Positions 25,964 to 35,800 of a stretch of 64,000 nt of DNA are shown piece by piece (position 1 is the stretch's first letter; the number at the start of each line of letters is the position of its first letter). The stretch is from positions 1 to 64,000 of the forward strand of contig NZ_JACYFG010000040.1 in assembly GCF_014803405.1 (NCBI RefSeq), read 5' to 3'. The notes below the pieces were generated by a model. That model had not been told where the DNA came from and searched no databases. It saw only the letters and a program-made list of their open reading frames with translations. Source of the stretch: Pelagicoccus enzymogenes. GTDB taxonomy: Bacteria; Verrucomicrobiota; Verrucomicrobiia; Opitutales; Opitutaceae. Both the position numbers and the translations under genes were made by a program.

Positions 25964-26030
25964 TTGGACCGAATACATAGCCAGCAATTTCCACGGTCTT
26001 TGGTGCTGAACCAAAAAAACGGCCCCTCCC

Positions 26031-26057
26031 TGTCACATCCGCGTTCCCCATCTCGTC
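26031..26057 (+). promoter_or_regulatory. ECF41-type promoter
   Basis: TGTCACA (26031-26037) and CGTC (26054-26057) are separated by exactly 16 bases. This equals the published ECF41 promoter form, TGTCACA-N16-CGTC. It lies just before the start of the AhpD-like gene of the ECF41 operon, which is the usual autoregulated target. The 5' untranslated leader would be very short. Confidence 0.8.
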
Positions 26058-26067
26058 ATCCTCAGTG

Positions 26068-26607
26068 ATGACAACTGAAACCACACAAACCACCGATCCC
26101 AAACAGGCGGCTCTCAGCCAAATAGAAGCCTTCGAGGCCGCCTACGGCTACGACGCCACCTATATGAAAGCCATGCTCGAACACGCCCCCGAGGCACTCG
26201 AGGTTTTCAATGGCTTCGTCCCCATGGCAGGGCACCGGGAGCACGCCCCGCTCGAAGTCTACTTCGCCGCCAAGCTCACCGCTTACCGCATCGCCGATTG
26301 CGGCCCCTGCCTCCAGCTCGCAGTGCGCATGGCTCAGGAAGCCGGAGTTTCCGATGCTCTCATCAGAGCCCTCGTTTTCGATAAGGGCGAGCTATCCGAA
26401 CTGCTAGCGCGAACCCGCGACTTCACCCGCGCCTGTCTCGCCAACCAGCCCGATTGCGAATCCCTCCGCACCGAGCTAAGCTGGGAACTTGGCCCCGCAG
26501 CCATGAGCGAGCTCGCCCTCGCCATCGCCGCCGCCCAAGTTTTTCCCGTGGTCAAACGAGCAACCGGCTACTATCAATCCTGCTCGCTTGTAACGCTTGA
26601 AGTTTGA
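26068..26607 (+). CDS. AhpD/carboxymuconolactone-decarboxylase-like protein (ECF41 partner)
   Basis: The 179-residue protein is an all-helical AhpD-like domain with the C-x-x-C pair in RIADCGPCLQLAVRMAQEAGV. AhpD relatives reduce peroxides through this pair; the substrate of ECF41-linked members is not known. It ends 2 bases before the sigma-factor ATG, and ECF41 sigma genes are characteristically linked to this family. The start is the ATG at 26068, next to a GTG at 26065. Confidence 0.85.
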   Translation: MTTETTQTTDPKQAALSQIEAFEAAYGYDATYMKAMLEHAPEALEVFNGFVPMAGHREHAPLEVYFAAKLTAYRIADCGPCLQLAVRMAQEAGVSDALIRALVFDKGELSELLARTRDFTRACLANQPDCESLRTELSWELGPAAMSELALAIAAAQVFPVVKRATGYYQSCSLVTLEV

Positions 26608-26609
26608 CC

Positions 26610-27509
26610 ATGCCAGCCGACTCCTACGACGCCACCATCGAGGCCCATCGATCCAATTTGGAAGGCCTCGCCTACCGAATGTTGGGCAGCTGGGCCGACG
26701 CCCAAGACATCGCCCAAGAAACCTTGGTCAAATGGCACAGGCTCGCGGAGTCGGTTCGCTCCACCATTCGCGAGCCCCTCGCCTGGTTGCATACGGTAGC
26801 GAGCCGGCTCTCCCTCGACCGGCTCAAGTCCGCCCAGCGACGCCGCGAAAGCTACGTCGGCCCTTGGCTTCCCGAACCCCTGCTCACGACCGACGAAACT
26901 CCAGCCGAAGCCGCCAGTATCGACGATTCAATTACGCTCGCCCTTCTCCACGCCATGGAACGGCTCAGCCCTAGCGAACGCGCCGCCTTCATCCTGCACG
27001 ACGTCTTCGACTACTCCTTCAAGGCCGTCGCCGACATCCTGCAAAAAGAACCCGCCACCTGCCGCCAGCTCGCCTCCCGAGCCCGCAAGTCCATCCGTTC
27101 CCAACGCCCCGCCAAATCCCCCGTCGACCCAAATTCCCATCAACGCCTGCTCGCCGCATTCCTGCAAGCCGCCTCCCAAGGCGACGCCCAAACCCTCGAG
27201 CAACTCCTCGCCGCCGACGCCATCCTCTACTCCGACGGCGGCGCCAAAGCCAAGGCCGTTCGCAAGCCCCTGCGCAGCCGCGAACTCATCGTCCGCCTGC
27301 ATGTCGGCCTCGCCCGCAAAGCCCAAAAAAGCGGCCAACAAAACACCGTGCGCTTCACCCAGCTCAACCAGCAGCCCGCCGCCCTCGTCTACACCGACGG
27401 CTTCCTTTCCTCCGTATTCAGTATCGAAATACAAGACGGAAAGATCCAAACCCTCTACATGCAGCGCAACCCCGACAAGCTCCGCCACCTAAGTAGCGCT
27501 GTGCTTTAG
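26610..27509 (+). CDS. ECF41-group RNA polymerase sigma factor with SnoaL-like C-terminal domain
   Basis: The 299-residue protein has sigma region 2 (AYRMLGSWADAQDIAQETLVKWHRL), region 4 (LSPSERAAFILHDVFDYSFKAVADIL) and a C-terminal NTF2/SnoaL-like domain that modulates activity in cis. It shows the ECF41 landmarks WLPEPLL in the linker, DGGAKAKAVRKPL and the terminal NPDKLRHL. No anti-sigma factor is expected in this group. Its last five residues (SSAVL) and stop codon are encoded by a REP-like repeat. The AhpD-like gene upstream and the promoter at 26031-26057 make an autoregulated unit. Confidence 0.93.
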   Translation: MPADSYDATIEAHRSNLEGLAYRMLGSWADAQDIAQETLVKWHRLAESVRSTIREPLAWLHTVASRLSLDRLKSAQRRRESYVGPWLPEPLLTTDETPAEAASIDDSITLALLHAMERLSPSERAAFILHDVFDYSFKAVADILQKEPATCRQLASRARKSIRSQRPAKSPVDPNSHQRLLAAFLQAASQGDAQTLEQLLAADAILYSDGGAKAKAVRKPLRSRELIVRLHVGLARKAQKSGQQNTVRFTQLNQQPAALVYTDGFLSSVFSIEIQDGKIQTLYMQRNPDKLRHLSSAVL

Positions 27510-27650
27510 CAAGCGGCCGCATTGCAGGATCCCCTTCTCCTGTAGGGCTGTCGCTCGTTCCAAACCTTGAGCCCTGACGAAAGGCGACACGCCGCGTCTG
27601 TGTAATCCTGCACCGCGGTGCGGCGCAAGCCCCTCCCGCATCGCAACAAC
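27493..27650. repeat. REP-like palindromes overlapping the sigma-factor stop
   Basis: GTAGCGCTGTGCTTTAGC begins at 27493, inside the coding region, and continues through GCGGCCGCATTGCAGGATCC. Hairpin-rich sequence with GCACCGCGGTGCGG near 27610-27623 follows. The 182-base gap to the next gene has nothing else. Confidence 0.65.
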
Positions 27651-27691
27651 CCGCCCCATCCATTCGTTGTAGGCCTTGACGCCTCAACGAA

Positions 27692-28735
27692 ATGCAAATC
27701 GGAATAGACAGCTTCGTAGCCACGGACGCCGATCCCCAGACCGGCAAAACCGTGAGCCCTCGCCAACGCGTAGCGGATCTCTTGGAAGAGATCGAGCTCG
27801 CCGACCAAGTAGGACTGGACGTGTTCGGGATCGGCGAACACCACCGCGAAGAGTACCTCGACTCCGCGCCCGCCGTACTTCTATCTGCCGCCGCAGCCCG
27901 CACCCAAAACATTACGCTCACCAGCGCCGTTACCGTTCTCAGCGCCGCAGATCCCGTACGCGTCTTCCAACAGTTCGCCACTCTCGACCTCGTCTCGCAA
28001 GGCCGGGCCGAGATGGTGGTGGGACGGGGATCCTTCATCGAATCCTTTCCCCTTTTCGGTCTCGATCTCGAAGACTACGACGAGCTCTTCATCGAGAAGC
28101 TCGCCTTGCTTCTCGAACTTCGCGACAACATTTACGTCAACTGGAACGGCAAACACCGCCCCGCCCTCACCGGCCAGGGCGTATTCCCTCGTCCCCTGCA
28201 AGCCCCTCTTCCCGTTTGGCTCGGGGTAGGCGGCACCCCCCAGTCATTCGCCCGCGCCGGACGACTAGGACTGCCGCTCATGGTCGCCATCATCGGAGGC
28301 GAGCCCCATCGCTTCCGTCCGCTCATTGACCTCTACCGTCAAGCCGGCAAAGATGCCGGACACGATCCGGCAACGCTCAAGGTCGGTCTGCACTGCCTTG
28401 GCTACGCCGCTGAAACCGATAGCGAGGCCGCTGACGATTTCTTTCCTGGATACGCTCAAGCCTTCACCGCCATCGGCAAGGAGCGTGGTTGGCCTCCCGT
28501 CACTCGCTCCCAGTTCGACGCCCTCTTAGGCCCCACCGGGGCCCTGCACGTAGGCTCTCCAGAAACCGTAGTCGAAAAAGTACTACGCCAAAATCAGGAG
28601 CTCGGAGGAATCGATCGATTCAGCTTCCAAATGTCAGTCGCCTCCTTGCCGCACGCAAAACTCATGAAAGCCATCGAACTGCTCGGCACTGAAGTTGCCC
28701 CCGCCATTCGCAAGGAACTTGCTACCGCCCCTTAA
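27692..28735 (+). CDS. LLM-class flavin-dependent oxidoreductase
   Basis: The 347-residue protein is a luciferase-like monooxygenase-fold enzyme using FMNH2/F420-type cofactors. Markers are [60 protein letters not shown] and [32 protein letters not shown]. The substrate cannot be inferred. It is immediately downstream of the ECF41 gene and followed by an FMN reductase-like gene that could supply reduced flavin. No second ECF41-type promoter was found in front of it. Confidence 0.9.
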   Translation: MQIGIDSFVATDADPQTGKTVSPRQRVADLLEEIELADQVGLDVFGIGEHHREEYLDSAPAVLLSAAAARTQNITLTSAVTVLSAADPVRVFQQFATLDLVSQGRAEMVVGRGSFIESFPLFGLDLEDYDELFIEKLALLLELRDNIYVNWNGKHRPALTGQGVFPRPLQAPLPVWLGVGGTPQSFARAGRLGLPLMVAIIGGEPHRFRPLIDLYRQAGKDAGHDPATLKVGLHCLGYAAETDSEAADDFFPGYAQAFTAIGKERGWPPVTRSQFDALLGPTGALHVGSPETVVEKVLRQNQELGGIDRFSFQMSVASLPHAKLMKAIELLGTEVAPAIRKELATAP

Positions 28736-28800
28736 GCTGTGCACTATCGAAACAGTTCCAAACCTGACACCACAGAATCCAGCAAAACGAACGAAACGTT

Positions 28801-29328
28801 ATGAAAATCCTCTCATTCGGAGCCTCTACCAGCTCGACTTCCATCAATCGCCAATTCGCTCGCTACGCCGCAGGCTTGATCCCAAACGCAAGCATCACGG
28901 ACCTCGACCTGAGCGATTATGACCTTCCCATCTACAGCTCCGACGAAGAGGAAGCCAACGGTATCCCAGCCGCCGCAAAGGCATTTCTCGCGGAAATCAA
29001 GTCGCACGACGCTCTCGTCGTTTCCCTCGCCGAACACAACGGCTCCTACAGCGCTGCCTTCAAAAATCTCTACGACTGGGCTTCCCGCGCCGAAAACAAA
29101 GTGTGGGCCGGCAAGCCCATGCTGCTGCTCTCCACCTCCCCCGGCGGACGCGGCGGCGCCACCGTGCTCGCGACCGCCAAGGAAACCTTCCCGCGTATGG
29201 GGGCCGACTTGAAGGCTAGCTTCAGCCTCGCCAGCTTCTACGACGCCTTCGACAGCGAGAAAGGGGTCACCGACTCCATGCAACTCGAGCTGCTGCGCAA
29301 CGCCGCCGCTCAACTCGCAGCAAGCTGA
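28801..29328 (+). CDS. NAD(P)H-dependent FMN reductase family protein
   Basis: The 175-residue flavodoxin-like protein starts MKILSFGASTSSTSINRQFARY, the phosphate loop for FMN, with EHNGSYSAAFKNLYDWASR and LLSTSPGGRGGATVL typical of the NADPH-dependent FMN reductase family. It probably delivers reduced FMN to a partner such as the LLM enzyme just upstream (inference from order and strand). Confidence 0.9.
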   Translation: MKILSFGASTSSTSINRQFARYAAGLIPNASITDLDLSDYDLPIYSSDEEEANGIPAAAKAFLAEIKSHDALVVSLAEHNGSYSAAFKNLYDWASRAENKVWAGKPMLLLSTSPGGRGGATVLATAKETFPRMGADLKASFSLASFYDAFDSEKGVTDSMQLELLRNAAAQLAAS

Positions 29329-29366
29329 CCCCGCTTCGCCCCCCTCCATCGCCCACACTCCCTCGT

Positions 29367-30167
29367 ATGCAAATCCCCAACTCCCTGCAACGGGCCCTCG
29401 CGCTCTCGTTGGCCATCGGCTTAACTTCCCTGCTCTCAGCCCAAAAGTACGATTTCGAAACGCTCGACGGGGAAACCATCAAAGCCGATCTCATCGGCGT
29501 CTACAACGGCATCGTGTTCTTGGAAAAAAAGCCGGGGGCAACCCAGTTCATCAACTATCACGGACTCGCGCCGGAGAGCCAGAAAGTCGCTCTGGAGTGG
29601 ATCAAGACGCGAATTGCCGCCGCTGGAGATCCACCGGTCGCGGCGAAAGACAGCGACTCCAAGCTCACCCAGTTCCTCGTCAAAAGCCTAGTGACCAACA
29701 AGGACGGCAAGCTCGAAGCCTACGCTTTCGAAGACAAAGCCGAACCGGAATTCTACGCCTTCTACTACTCCGCCCACTGGTGCGGGCCCTGTCGCCGCTT
29801 CACCCCGAAACTGAGGGCCTTCTACAAAGCCATGCGCCTCTTGGGTCACGACAACTTTGAAGTCGTTTTCGTGAGCAGCGACACCAGCGAAAAGATGATG
29901 CAGCGCTACATGGAGGAAGACCAAATGCCTTGGGTTGGCGTCAAGTACTCCAAAAAGTCAAACTCGAGAGTTTCCAGATACGCCGGAAACGGCATCCCCT
30001 GCTTGGTCGTCACCGACCGCCACGGCAGGCTTCTCTACCATTCGTATCAAAACGGTGAATACATTGGACCAAGCGTTCCGCTCACCCATTTGGAAAACCT
30101 TCTTAACTATACCGCCAAGCTCGAAGCGATGAAGCCAGCAAACGAACAGCCCGAAGATCGAAGCTAG
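29367..30167 (+). CDS. Exported thioredoxin-fold protein (nucleoredoxin-like)
   Basis: The 266-residue product has a signal peptide (about 1-25), an N-terminal region with an SHD1-like look (YDFETLDGETIKADLIGVYNG), and a thioredoxin-fold domain with active site WCGPC in YYSAHWCGPCRRFTPKLRAFY. VFVSSDTSEKMMQRYMEEDQMPWVGVKY and the cis-proline segment GIPCLVV follow. It should act as a periplasmic disulfide reductase or oxidant; the partner is unknown. It reads into the MFS gene with only 25 bases between. Confidence 0.85.
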   Translation: MQIPNSLQRALALSLAIGLTSLLSAQKYDFETLDGETIKADLIGVYNGIVFLEKKPGATQFINYHGLAPESQKVALEWIKTRIAAAGDPPVAAKDSDSKLTQFLVKSLVTNKDGKLEAYAFEDKAEPEFYAFYYSAHWCGPCRRFTPKLRAFYKAMRLLGHDNFEVVFVSSDTSEKMMQRYMEEDQMPWVGVKYSKKSNSRVSRYAGNGIPCLVVTDRHGRLLYHSYQNGEYIGPSVPLTHLENLLNYTAKLEAMKPANEQPEDRS

Positions 30168-30192
30168 AAACGCCACCCCGCACACCGACGAC

Positions 30193-31497
30193 ATGCCAAG
30201 CAATTCCTTGGGAGAACTCTACGACCGCGTCAACGGCGAGGAAGAAACCCGCCTTTGCAAGGACATCCCCGAAGCCGCCTGCAAGCACCTGCCGCGAAAC
30301 TACTTCGCTTACCTTGCCTCAAACGTCATCAGCAAATTGGCCGACGAACTGAGCAGCGCCCGGCTCGTGTTGCCTTGGCTCTTCAGCTCTCTCGGAGCGC
30401 CCATCGGCCTGGTAGGCTTCATCGTCCCCCTGCGAGAAGCAGGAGTTCTCATCCCTCAGCTCTTCGTATCCGAATACTTGAGACGCAAGGAAAAGCGAAA
30501 AGAAGCGTGGCTCGCGGGAGCAGCCTTTTCTGGGCTTTGCCTTTTGCTCATCGGAAGCATCACGCCCTTCCTCGGCAGCACCCTCGCTGGATACGTCACC
30601 CTCTTTCTTCTGCTCGCCTACAGTCTCGGCCGCGGCATCTGCTCCGTTTCCGCCAAAGACGTCATCGGGAAAACCGTATCCAAGAAACGGAGAGGCACAC
30701 TCATGGGCTACAGCGCCGGACTCTCCAGCGCCCTCGTACTCTTCGTCGGTCTCTGGCTTACCTTCGCCTTGGAGGACGGCGGCGATTCGCTGCCTTTCAT
30801 TCTACTCCTCGCAGCCGGACTGCTCTGGTTCCTGTCCGTCTATTGCTTTTCCCGCATCGTCGAGGAGCCAGGAGCGACCGAAGGCGCCCGCAGCCCTATC
30901 GCCGCGATTCGCGAAAACATCGGCTTGCTCACCGACGACCCGGACTTCCGCCGCTACCTTATCGTGCGGGCTCTCCTGCTAAGCGTCGCCTTGGCGCCTC
31001 CTTTCTACGCCCTCATGGCGAAAGAGGGCAACGACACTGCCAGCACCCTCGGCTGGCTCATCGTAGCGGGAGGTATCGCCGGCAGTATCGGCGGACCGAT
31101 CTGGGGACGTTTCGCCGACCTCTCCAGCCGCATGACGATGTCCCTCGCTTCCCTCGCTTGCGGGATTTTCGGCATCGGCATCGCCGTCGTACAGCATTTC
31201 GGCGACAGCCGTTGGCTCGAATCCTCCATCGCCCAAGGCTTCCTCTTTTTCGTCGTCAGCGTCTTCTACGCCGGAGTGCGGCTCGGACGCAAAGCCTACC
31301 TCGTCGACATGGTGAGCGGCGACAAGTCAGGATACGTCGCCGTCGGCAACACGCTCATCGGTATCGCCCTGCTGGTGATGGGCAGCCTAGGCTTCCTCGC
31401 CCAATTCCTCGGTCCTAGCGGCACTATCGGCGTGCTCGGACTCATTTCCGTGGGAGCGTCCCTCGCCGCCTGGCGACTCCGCGAAGTCAGCGGCTGA
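30193..31497 (+). CDS. MFS transporter
   Basis: The 434-residue polytopic protein has about twelve hydrophobic segments, with a basic loop (EYLRRKEKRKEAW) after the second and an MFS-like GRGICSVSAKDVIGKTVSKKRRG loop between helices four and five. The second half shows PPFYALMAKEGNDTASTLGWLIVAGGIAGSIGGPIWGRFADLSSR. The substrate is not predictable. The N-terminal 40 residues are hydrophilic. Confidence 0.85.
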   Translation: MPSNSLGELYDRVNGEEETRLCKDIPEAACKHLPRNYFAYLASNVISKLADELSSARLVLPWLFSSLGAPIGLVGFIVPLREAGVLIPQLFVSEYLRRKEKRKEAWLAGAAFSGLCLLLIGSITPFLGSTLAGYVTLFLLLAYSLGRGICSVSAKDVIGKTVSKKRRGTLMGYSAGLSSALVLFVGLWLTFALEDGGDSLPFILLLAAGLLWFLSVYCFSRIVEEPGATEGARSPIAAIRENIGLLTDDPDFRRYLIVRALLLSVALAPPFYALMAKEGNDTASTLGWLIVAGGIAGSIGGPIWGRFADLSSRMTMSLASLACGIFGIGIAVVQHFGDSRWLESSIAQGFLFFVVSVFYAGVRLGRKAYLVDMVSGDKSGYVAVGNTLIGIALLVMGSLGFLAQFLGPSGTIGVLGLISVGASLAAWRLREVSG

Positions 31498-31504
31498 AGC
31501 TCCC

Positions 31505-31530
31505 CTGTGGAAAGCGGCCTTGCCCCGCCA
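31505..31530. repeat. REP-like unit (GGAAAGCGGCCTTG type)
   Basis: TGTGGAAAGCGGCCTTGCCC lies just after the MFS stop and matches the dispersed family at 38015, 43485 and 49660, with a decayed right arm. Confidence 0.5.
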
Positions 31531-31619
31531 ACGGCAAAGCTGAAGACAGGGGCCCCGCCGGCTCACTGAATCAGCCCACCCCTGCAGTCGCATCCCCCTG
31601 CCCAATCGTGCAACTGCAA

Positions 31620-31669
31620 TGAATGAACGTTCATTTTTGGTTGACTAGAGAAAAATGAATGACCATTCA
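31620..31669 (+). promoter_or_regulatory. Tandem TetR-type operators of the efflux operon
   Basis: AATGAACGTTCATT (31622-31635) is a perfect 14-base palindrome. TGAATGACCATTCA (31656-31669) is a second, related site 34 bases further on. A TTGACT hexamer (31641-31646) sits between them, so repressor binding would block a promoter. The natural candidate repressor is the TetR protein encoded at the end of this operon. Confidence 0.65.
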
Positions 31670-31690
31670 CTCACAAAAAAAAACGAAGCC

Positions 31691-32824
31691 ATGAAACCTC
31701 TATTCCAGCGAAGCGCTCCCATCCTTCTAATTTCCGCAATCCTCGTAGGCTGCAGCCAAGAGCAGGCAGCGCCCCAGGCCGGTCCGGCTCCCACCGTCAC
31801 GGTGGCCGCCATCCAGACTGAGCCGGTTACCCTTCAGCGGGAGCTTCCGGGACGAGCGGTCCCCTACCTCGTGGCCGAAGTACGGCCTCAGGTGAACGGC
31901 ATCGTAGCGGAGCGCCTCTTCCAGGAGGGCGGAACCGTGGAGGCGGGCCAAGCGCTCTACCAGCTGGACGACGCCATGTACCGGGCCAATACCAACATCG
32001 CCGAGGCCACCCTGCAAAACGCCCAGGCCGCCCTCGCCCTGGCCCGCACCGAAGCCAAGCGCAGCTCCGAACTGTTCGCCGCCAAAGCCATCAGCGCCCA
32101 AGAGTACGACAATTCTCAATCCAAGCTGCAACAGGCCGAAGCCCAAGCCAAGCTTGCCGCCGCCAGCTTGGAAAGCTCTCGAATCACTCTCGCCTACAGC
32201 CGCATCACCTCTCCGATCAGCGGCCAAATCGGACGTTCCGCCGTCACCAAGGGCGCCCTCGTCACCGCTAACCAGAGCGCCGCCCTCGCCACCGTCCAGC
32301 AACTCGACCCCGTCTACGTCGACTTCACCCAGTCCAGCAACGAGCTGATCCAGCTCCGCCGGGCCCTCTCCAGCGGCGACTTGCAAGCCGTCGACCTGCC
32401 CGTGCAAATCCTGCTCGAAAACGGAACTCCCTACGAGCATCCGGGAAAAATCGCCTTCTCCGAAACCACCGTGGACCCGAGCACCGGCAGCTTCACCTTG
32501 CGGGTGGAGGTTCCCAATCCCGACCACCTCATCCTCCCGGGCATGTACCTGCGAGGACGGGTAGGCGAGGGCCTGCGCCAGAACGGTATCCTCGTGCCGC
32601 AAAAGGCGGTCGCCCGTACCTTCGACGGCAGCACTTCCGTAAAAGTCGTGGCTCAGGACGGCACCGTGGAAACGCGCAAGGTCACGCTCGGCCAAGCCGT
32701 CGGCAACCGCTGGGTGGTGGAGAGCGGACTCTCTGCGGGCGACCGTGTAGTGACCGTTGGACTACAAAAGGCCATCCCCGGATCCAAGGTCCAAATCAGC
32801 GCCACAGAAAACGCCCAGCCCTAA
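31691..32824 (+). CDS. RND efflux periplasmic adaptor lipoprotein (MexA/AcrA-like)
   Basis: The 377-residue membrane-fusion protein has a lipoprotein signal (ISAILVGC with the lipidated Cys), a biotinyl-lipoyl-like region (VRPQVNGIVAERLFQEGGTVEAGQALYQLDDAMY), an alpha-hairpin (about residues 90-150), then ITSPISGQIGRSAVTKGALV and a beta-barrel. It bridges the inner-membrane pump and the outer-membrane channel. I chose the ATG at 31691 because the upstream ATG at 31655 lies in the operator. First gene of a four-gene operon with pump, channel and repressor. Confidence 0.93.
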   Translation: MKPLFQRSAPILLISAILVGCSQEQAAPQAGPAPTVTVAAIQTEPVTLQRELPGRAVPYLVAEVRPQVNGIVAERLFQEGGTVEAGQALYQLDDAMYRANTNIAEATLQNAQAALALARTEAKRSSELFAAKAISAQEYDNSQSKLQQAEAQAKLAAASLESSRITLAYSRITSPISGQIGRSAVTKGALVTANQSAALATVQQLDPVYVDFTQSSNELIQLRRALSSGDLQAVDLPVQILLENGTPYEHPGKIAFSETTVDPSTGSFTLRVEVPNPDHLILPGMYLRGRVGEGLRQNGILVPQKAVARTFDGSTSVKVVAQDGTVETRKVTLGQAVGNRWVVESGLSAGDRVVTVGLQKAIPGSKVQISATENAQP

Positions 32825-32863
32825 GCAAGGCCTCGCCAAATCATCTTTTAACGCACCATAGCC

Positions 32864-35800
32864 ATGGCACGATTCTTCATAGACCGACCCATCTTCTCAT
32901 GGGTGATCGCCCTTTCCATCATGATCGCGGGAGCTCTCAGCATGACGCAGCTGCCCATCTCCCGCTATCCGACCGTGGCCCCGCCATCGGTCGCCATCAC
33001 TGCCGTCTACCCGGGAGCCTCCGCTCAGGTCGTGGAAAATTCCGTGACCCAGATCATCGAGCAAAGCCTCACCGGCCTCGACGGACTCATCTACCTCTCC
33101 GCCACTTCCGACTCCTCGGGCGCCTCGCAAATCACTGCCACCTTCGCCACCGGTACGGATCCTGACCTCGCTCAAGTCCAGGTGCAGAACAAGATCCAGT
33201 CGGCCACCGCCCTGCTGCCCAGTCAAGTGCAGCAGCAAGGCGTCACCGTATCCAAATCGGGCGAAGGCTTCCTCATGGTCATCGGTTTCGTATCGGAGGA
33301 CGGCAGCATGGGCCGCGTCGATATCGCCGACTACCTGGTAGCCAACGTGGCTGACCAAATCGCTCGCGTGGACGGAGTCGGCGGCACGCGTGTATTCGGA
33401 GGACAATACGCCATGCGCATCTGGCTCGATCCCAATACGCTGCACTCCTACCAGCTCTCCGTCTCCGACATCACATCCGCCGTTCAAGGCCAAAACCAGC
33501 AAGTATCCATCGGGCAAGTCGGTGGGGCTCCCGCAGAAGAAGGCCAGCAAATCAACTTCACCATCAACACGCGAGGCCGCCTGCAAACCGCCGAGGAATT
33601 TTCCGATATCGTGATTCGCAGCAACCCGGACGGCTCGCTGCTCCGACTCGGAGAAGTCGCCCGCGTCGAGCTGGGCTCAGAGCAATACGGATTGGAAACG
33701 CACTACAACGGGCAAATGGCGGGCGGCATGGCCGTCACCCTCGCCTCCGGAGCCAACGCCCTCGAAACCGCAGCAGCGGTCAAGGAGCTGCTCGACGAGA
33801 TCGCCCCCTTCCTGCCCGAAGGACTGAAAGCGGAAATCCCCTTCGACAATACGCCCTTCGTGGAAGTGGCCATCCAAGGCGTGGTAACTACCTTGCTGGA
33901 GGCCGTAGTGCTGGTCTTCATCGTCATGTTCCTCTTCCTGCAAAACTGGCGAGCGACCCTCATTCCCACCATCGCCATTCCCGTCGTATTGCTGGGAACC
34001 TTCGGCGTATTGGCTGTATTCGGATTTTCGATAAACATGCTTACTATGTTCGCCATGGTCCTCGCCATCGGCCTCCTCGTGGACGACGCCATCGTGGTCG
34101 TGGAAAACGTGGAACGCCTCATGAGCGAGGAAGGGCTCAGCCCCAAGGAAGCCGCTCGCAAGTCGATGGACCAGATCACCGGAGCCCTCGTAGGCATCGG
34201 TGTCGTGCTCTCCGCCGTCTTCGTGCCAATGGCCTTCCTCGGCGGCGCCACCGGAGTGATCTACCAGCAGTTCTCCATCACCATCGTATCGGCGATGACC
34301 CTTTCCGTGATCGTCGCCATCGTCTTCACGCCCGCCCTCTGCGCCACCATGCTGAAGCCGATCCAAAAAGGTCACCACATTAAGGATACAGGATTCTTCG
34401 GCTGGTTCAACCGTACCTTCGACCGCGCCAACGACCGCTACCAAAGCGTCGTCAAAGGCATCATCGGATTTCGCAAGAGCTTCTTCGCCGCCTTCCTCGT
34501 CATCGTCGGCCTCATGGTCTTGCTCTTCCTGAAGCTCCCGACCGGCTTCCTTCCGAACGAGGACCAAGGCTCCATCTACGCCCAAATCATCGGCCCAGTA
34601 GGCGCGACCAAAGAACACACCATGGAGGTCATCGAACAGGTCGAAGACTACTTGCTCAACGAAGAAGCAGGAGTCATCTCCGACGCCTTTACGGTGCAAG
34701 GCTTCAGCTTCGCCGGCTCTGGCCAAGCAAACGGCATGGCCTTCATCAGCATGACCGACTGGAGCGAACGGCCAAATCCAGAGCAAAGCGCCCAAGCCTT
34801 GGCCAACCGAGCTAACGCCGCTTTCAGCAAGATCGAAGGCGCCACCATCTTTGCCTTTGCTCCGCCGCCGATCACGGAGCTCGGCAACTCCGCTGGCTTC
34901 ACCTTCTACCTGAAGGACAACGGCAGCCAAGGGCACGAAGCCCTTATCGCCGCTCGCAACCAACTACTCGGCCTCGCCGCCCAAAACCCGAAGCTTACCC
35001 GCGTACGTCCCAACGGACTGGAAGACGCCCCCCAGTTGAAGGTGCTTATCGACAACGCCAAGGCTGCCGCCCACGGCCTCTCCATACGAGACATCAATAC
35101 CACCTTGGGCGTGGCCTGGGGTGGACTCTATATCGACGACTTCATCGACCGCGGCCGCGTCAAGCGCGTCTATCTTCAGTCGGAAGCGGAATACCGGATG
35201 CAACCAGAGGACTTCGAAAAGTGGTCCGTGCCCAACAACCAAGGCGAGATGGTTCCTTTCTCCGCTTTCGGTACCACCGAGTGGGACTACGGTTCGCCAC
35301 GGTTGGAACGCTACAACGGCGTATCTGCCGTTCAAATACAAGGCGAAGGAGCCAGCGGCACTAGCTCCGGCGACGCCATGCTGGAAATTGAGAAGCTGGT
35401 CGAGCAGTTGCCCGACGGTTTCGGCATCGAGTGGACCGCTTCCTCCTATCAAGAACGCCAAGCAGGCAATCAGACCACCCTATTGTACGCGCTCTCGCTG
35501 CTCATGGTATTTCTCGCCCTCGCCGCCCTCTATGAGAGCTGGTCCATTCCGACCGCCGTGCTGCTCGCCGCACCGCTGGGCATCGTGGGAGCCGTATTGG
35601 CAAATATGTTACGCGGCTTCGAGCGCGACGTCTATTTCCAGGTCGCCATGCTCACCACCGTCGGTCTGACCAGCAAGAACGCCATCCTTATCGTCGAGTT
35701 CGCCAAGATCAACTTGGAGAACGGGATGAAGCTTATGGAAGCGACCTTGCACGCAGTTAAGGACCGTCTGCGCCCGATTCTCATGACCTCTCTCGCCTTC

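Noticed and set aside
33677-34963. Minus-strand ORF of 428 residues opposite the RND pump
   Set aside because: His/Glu/Asp-rich shadow of the pump reading frame with no domain; the pump has its key residues.
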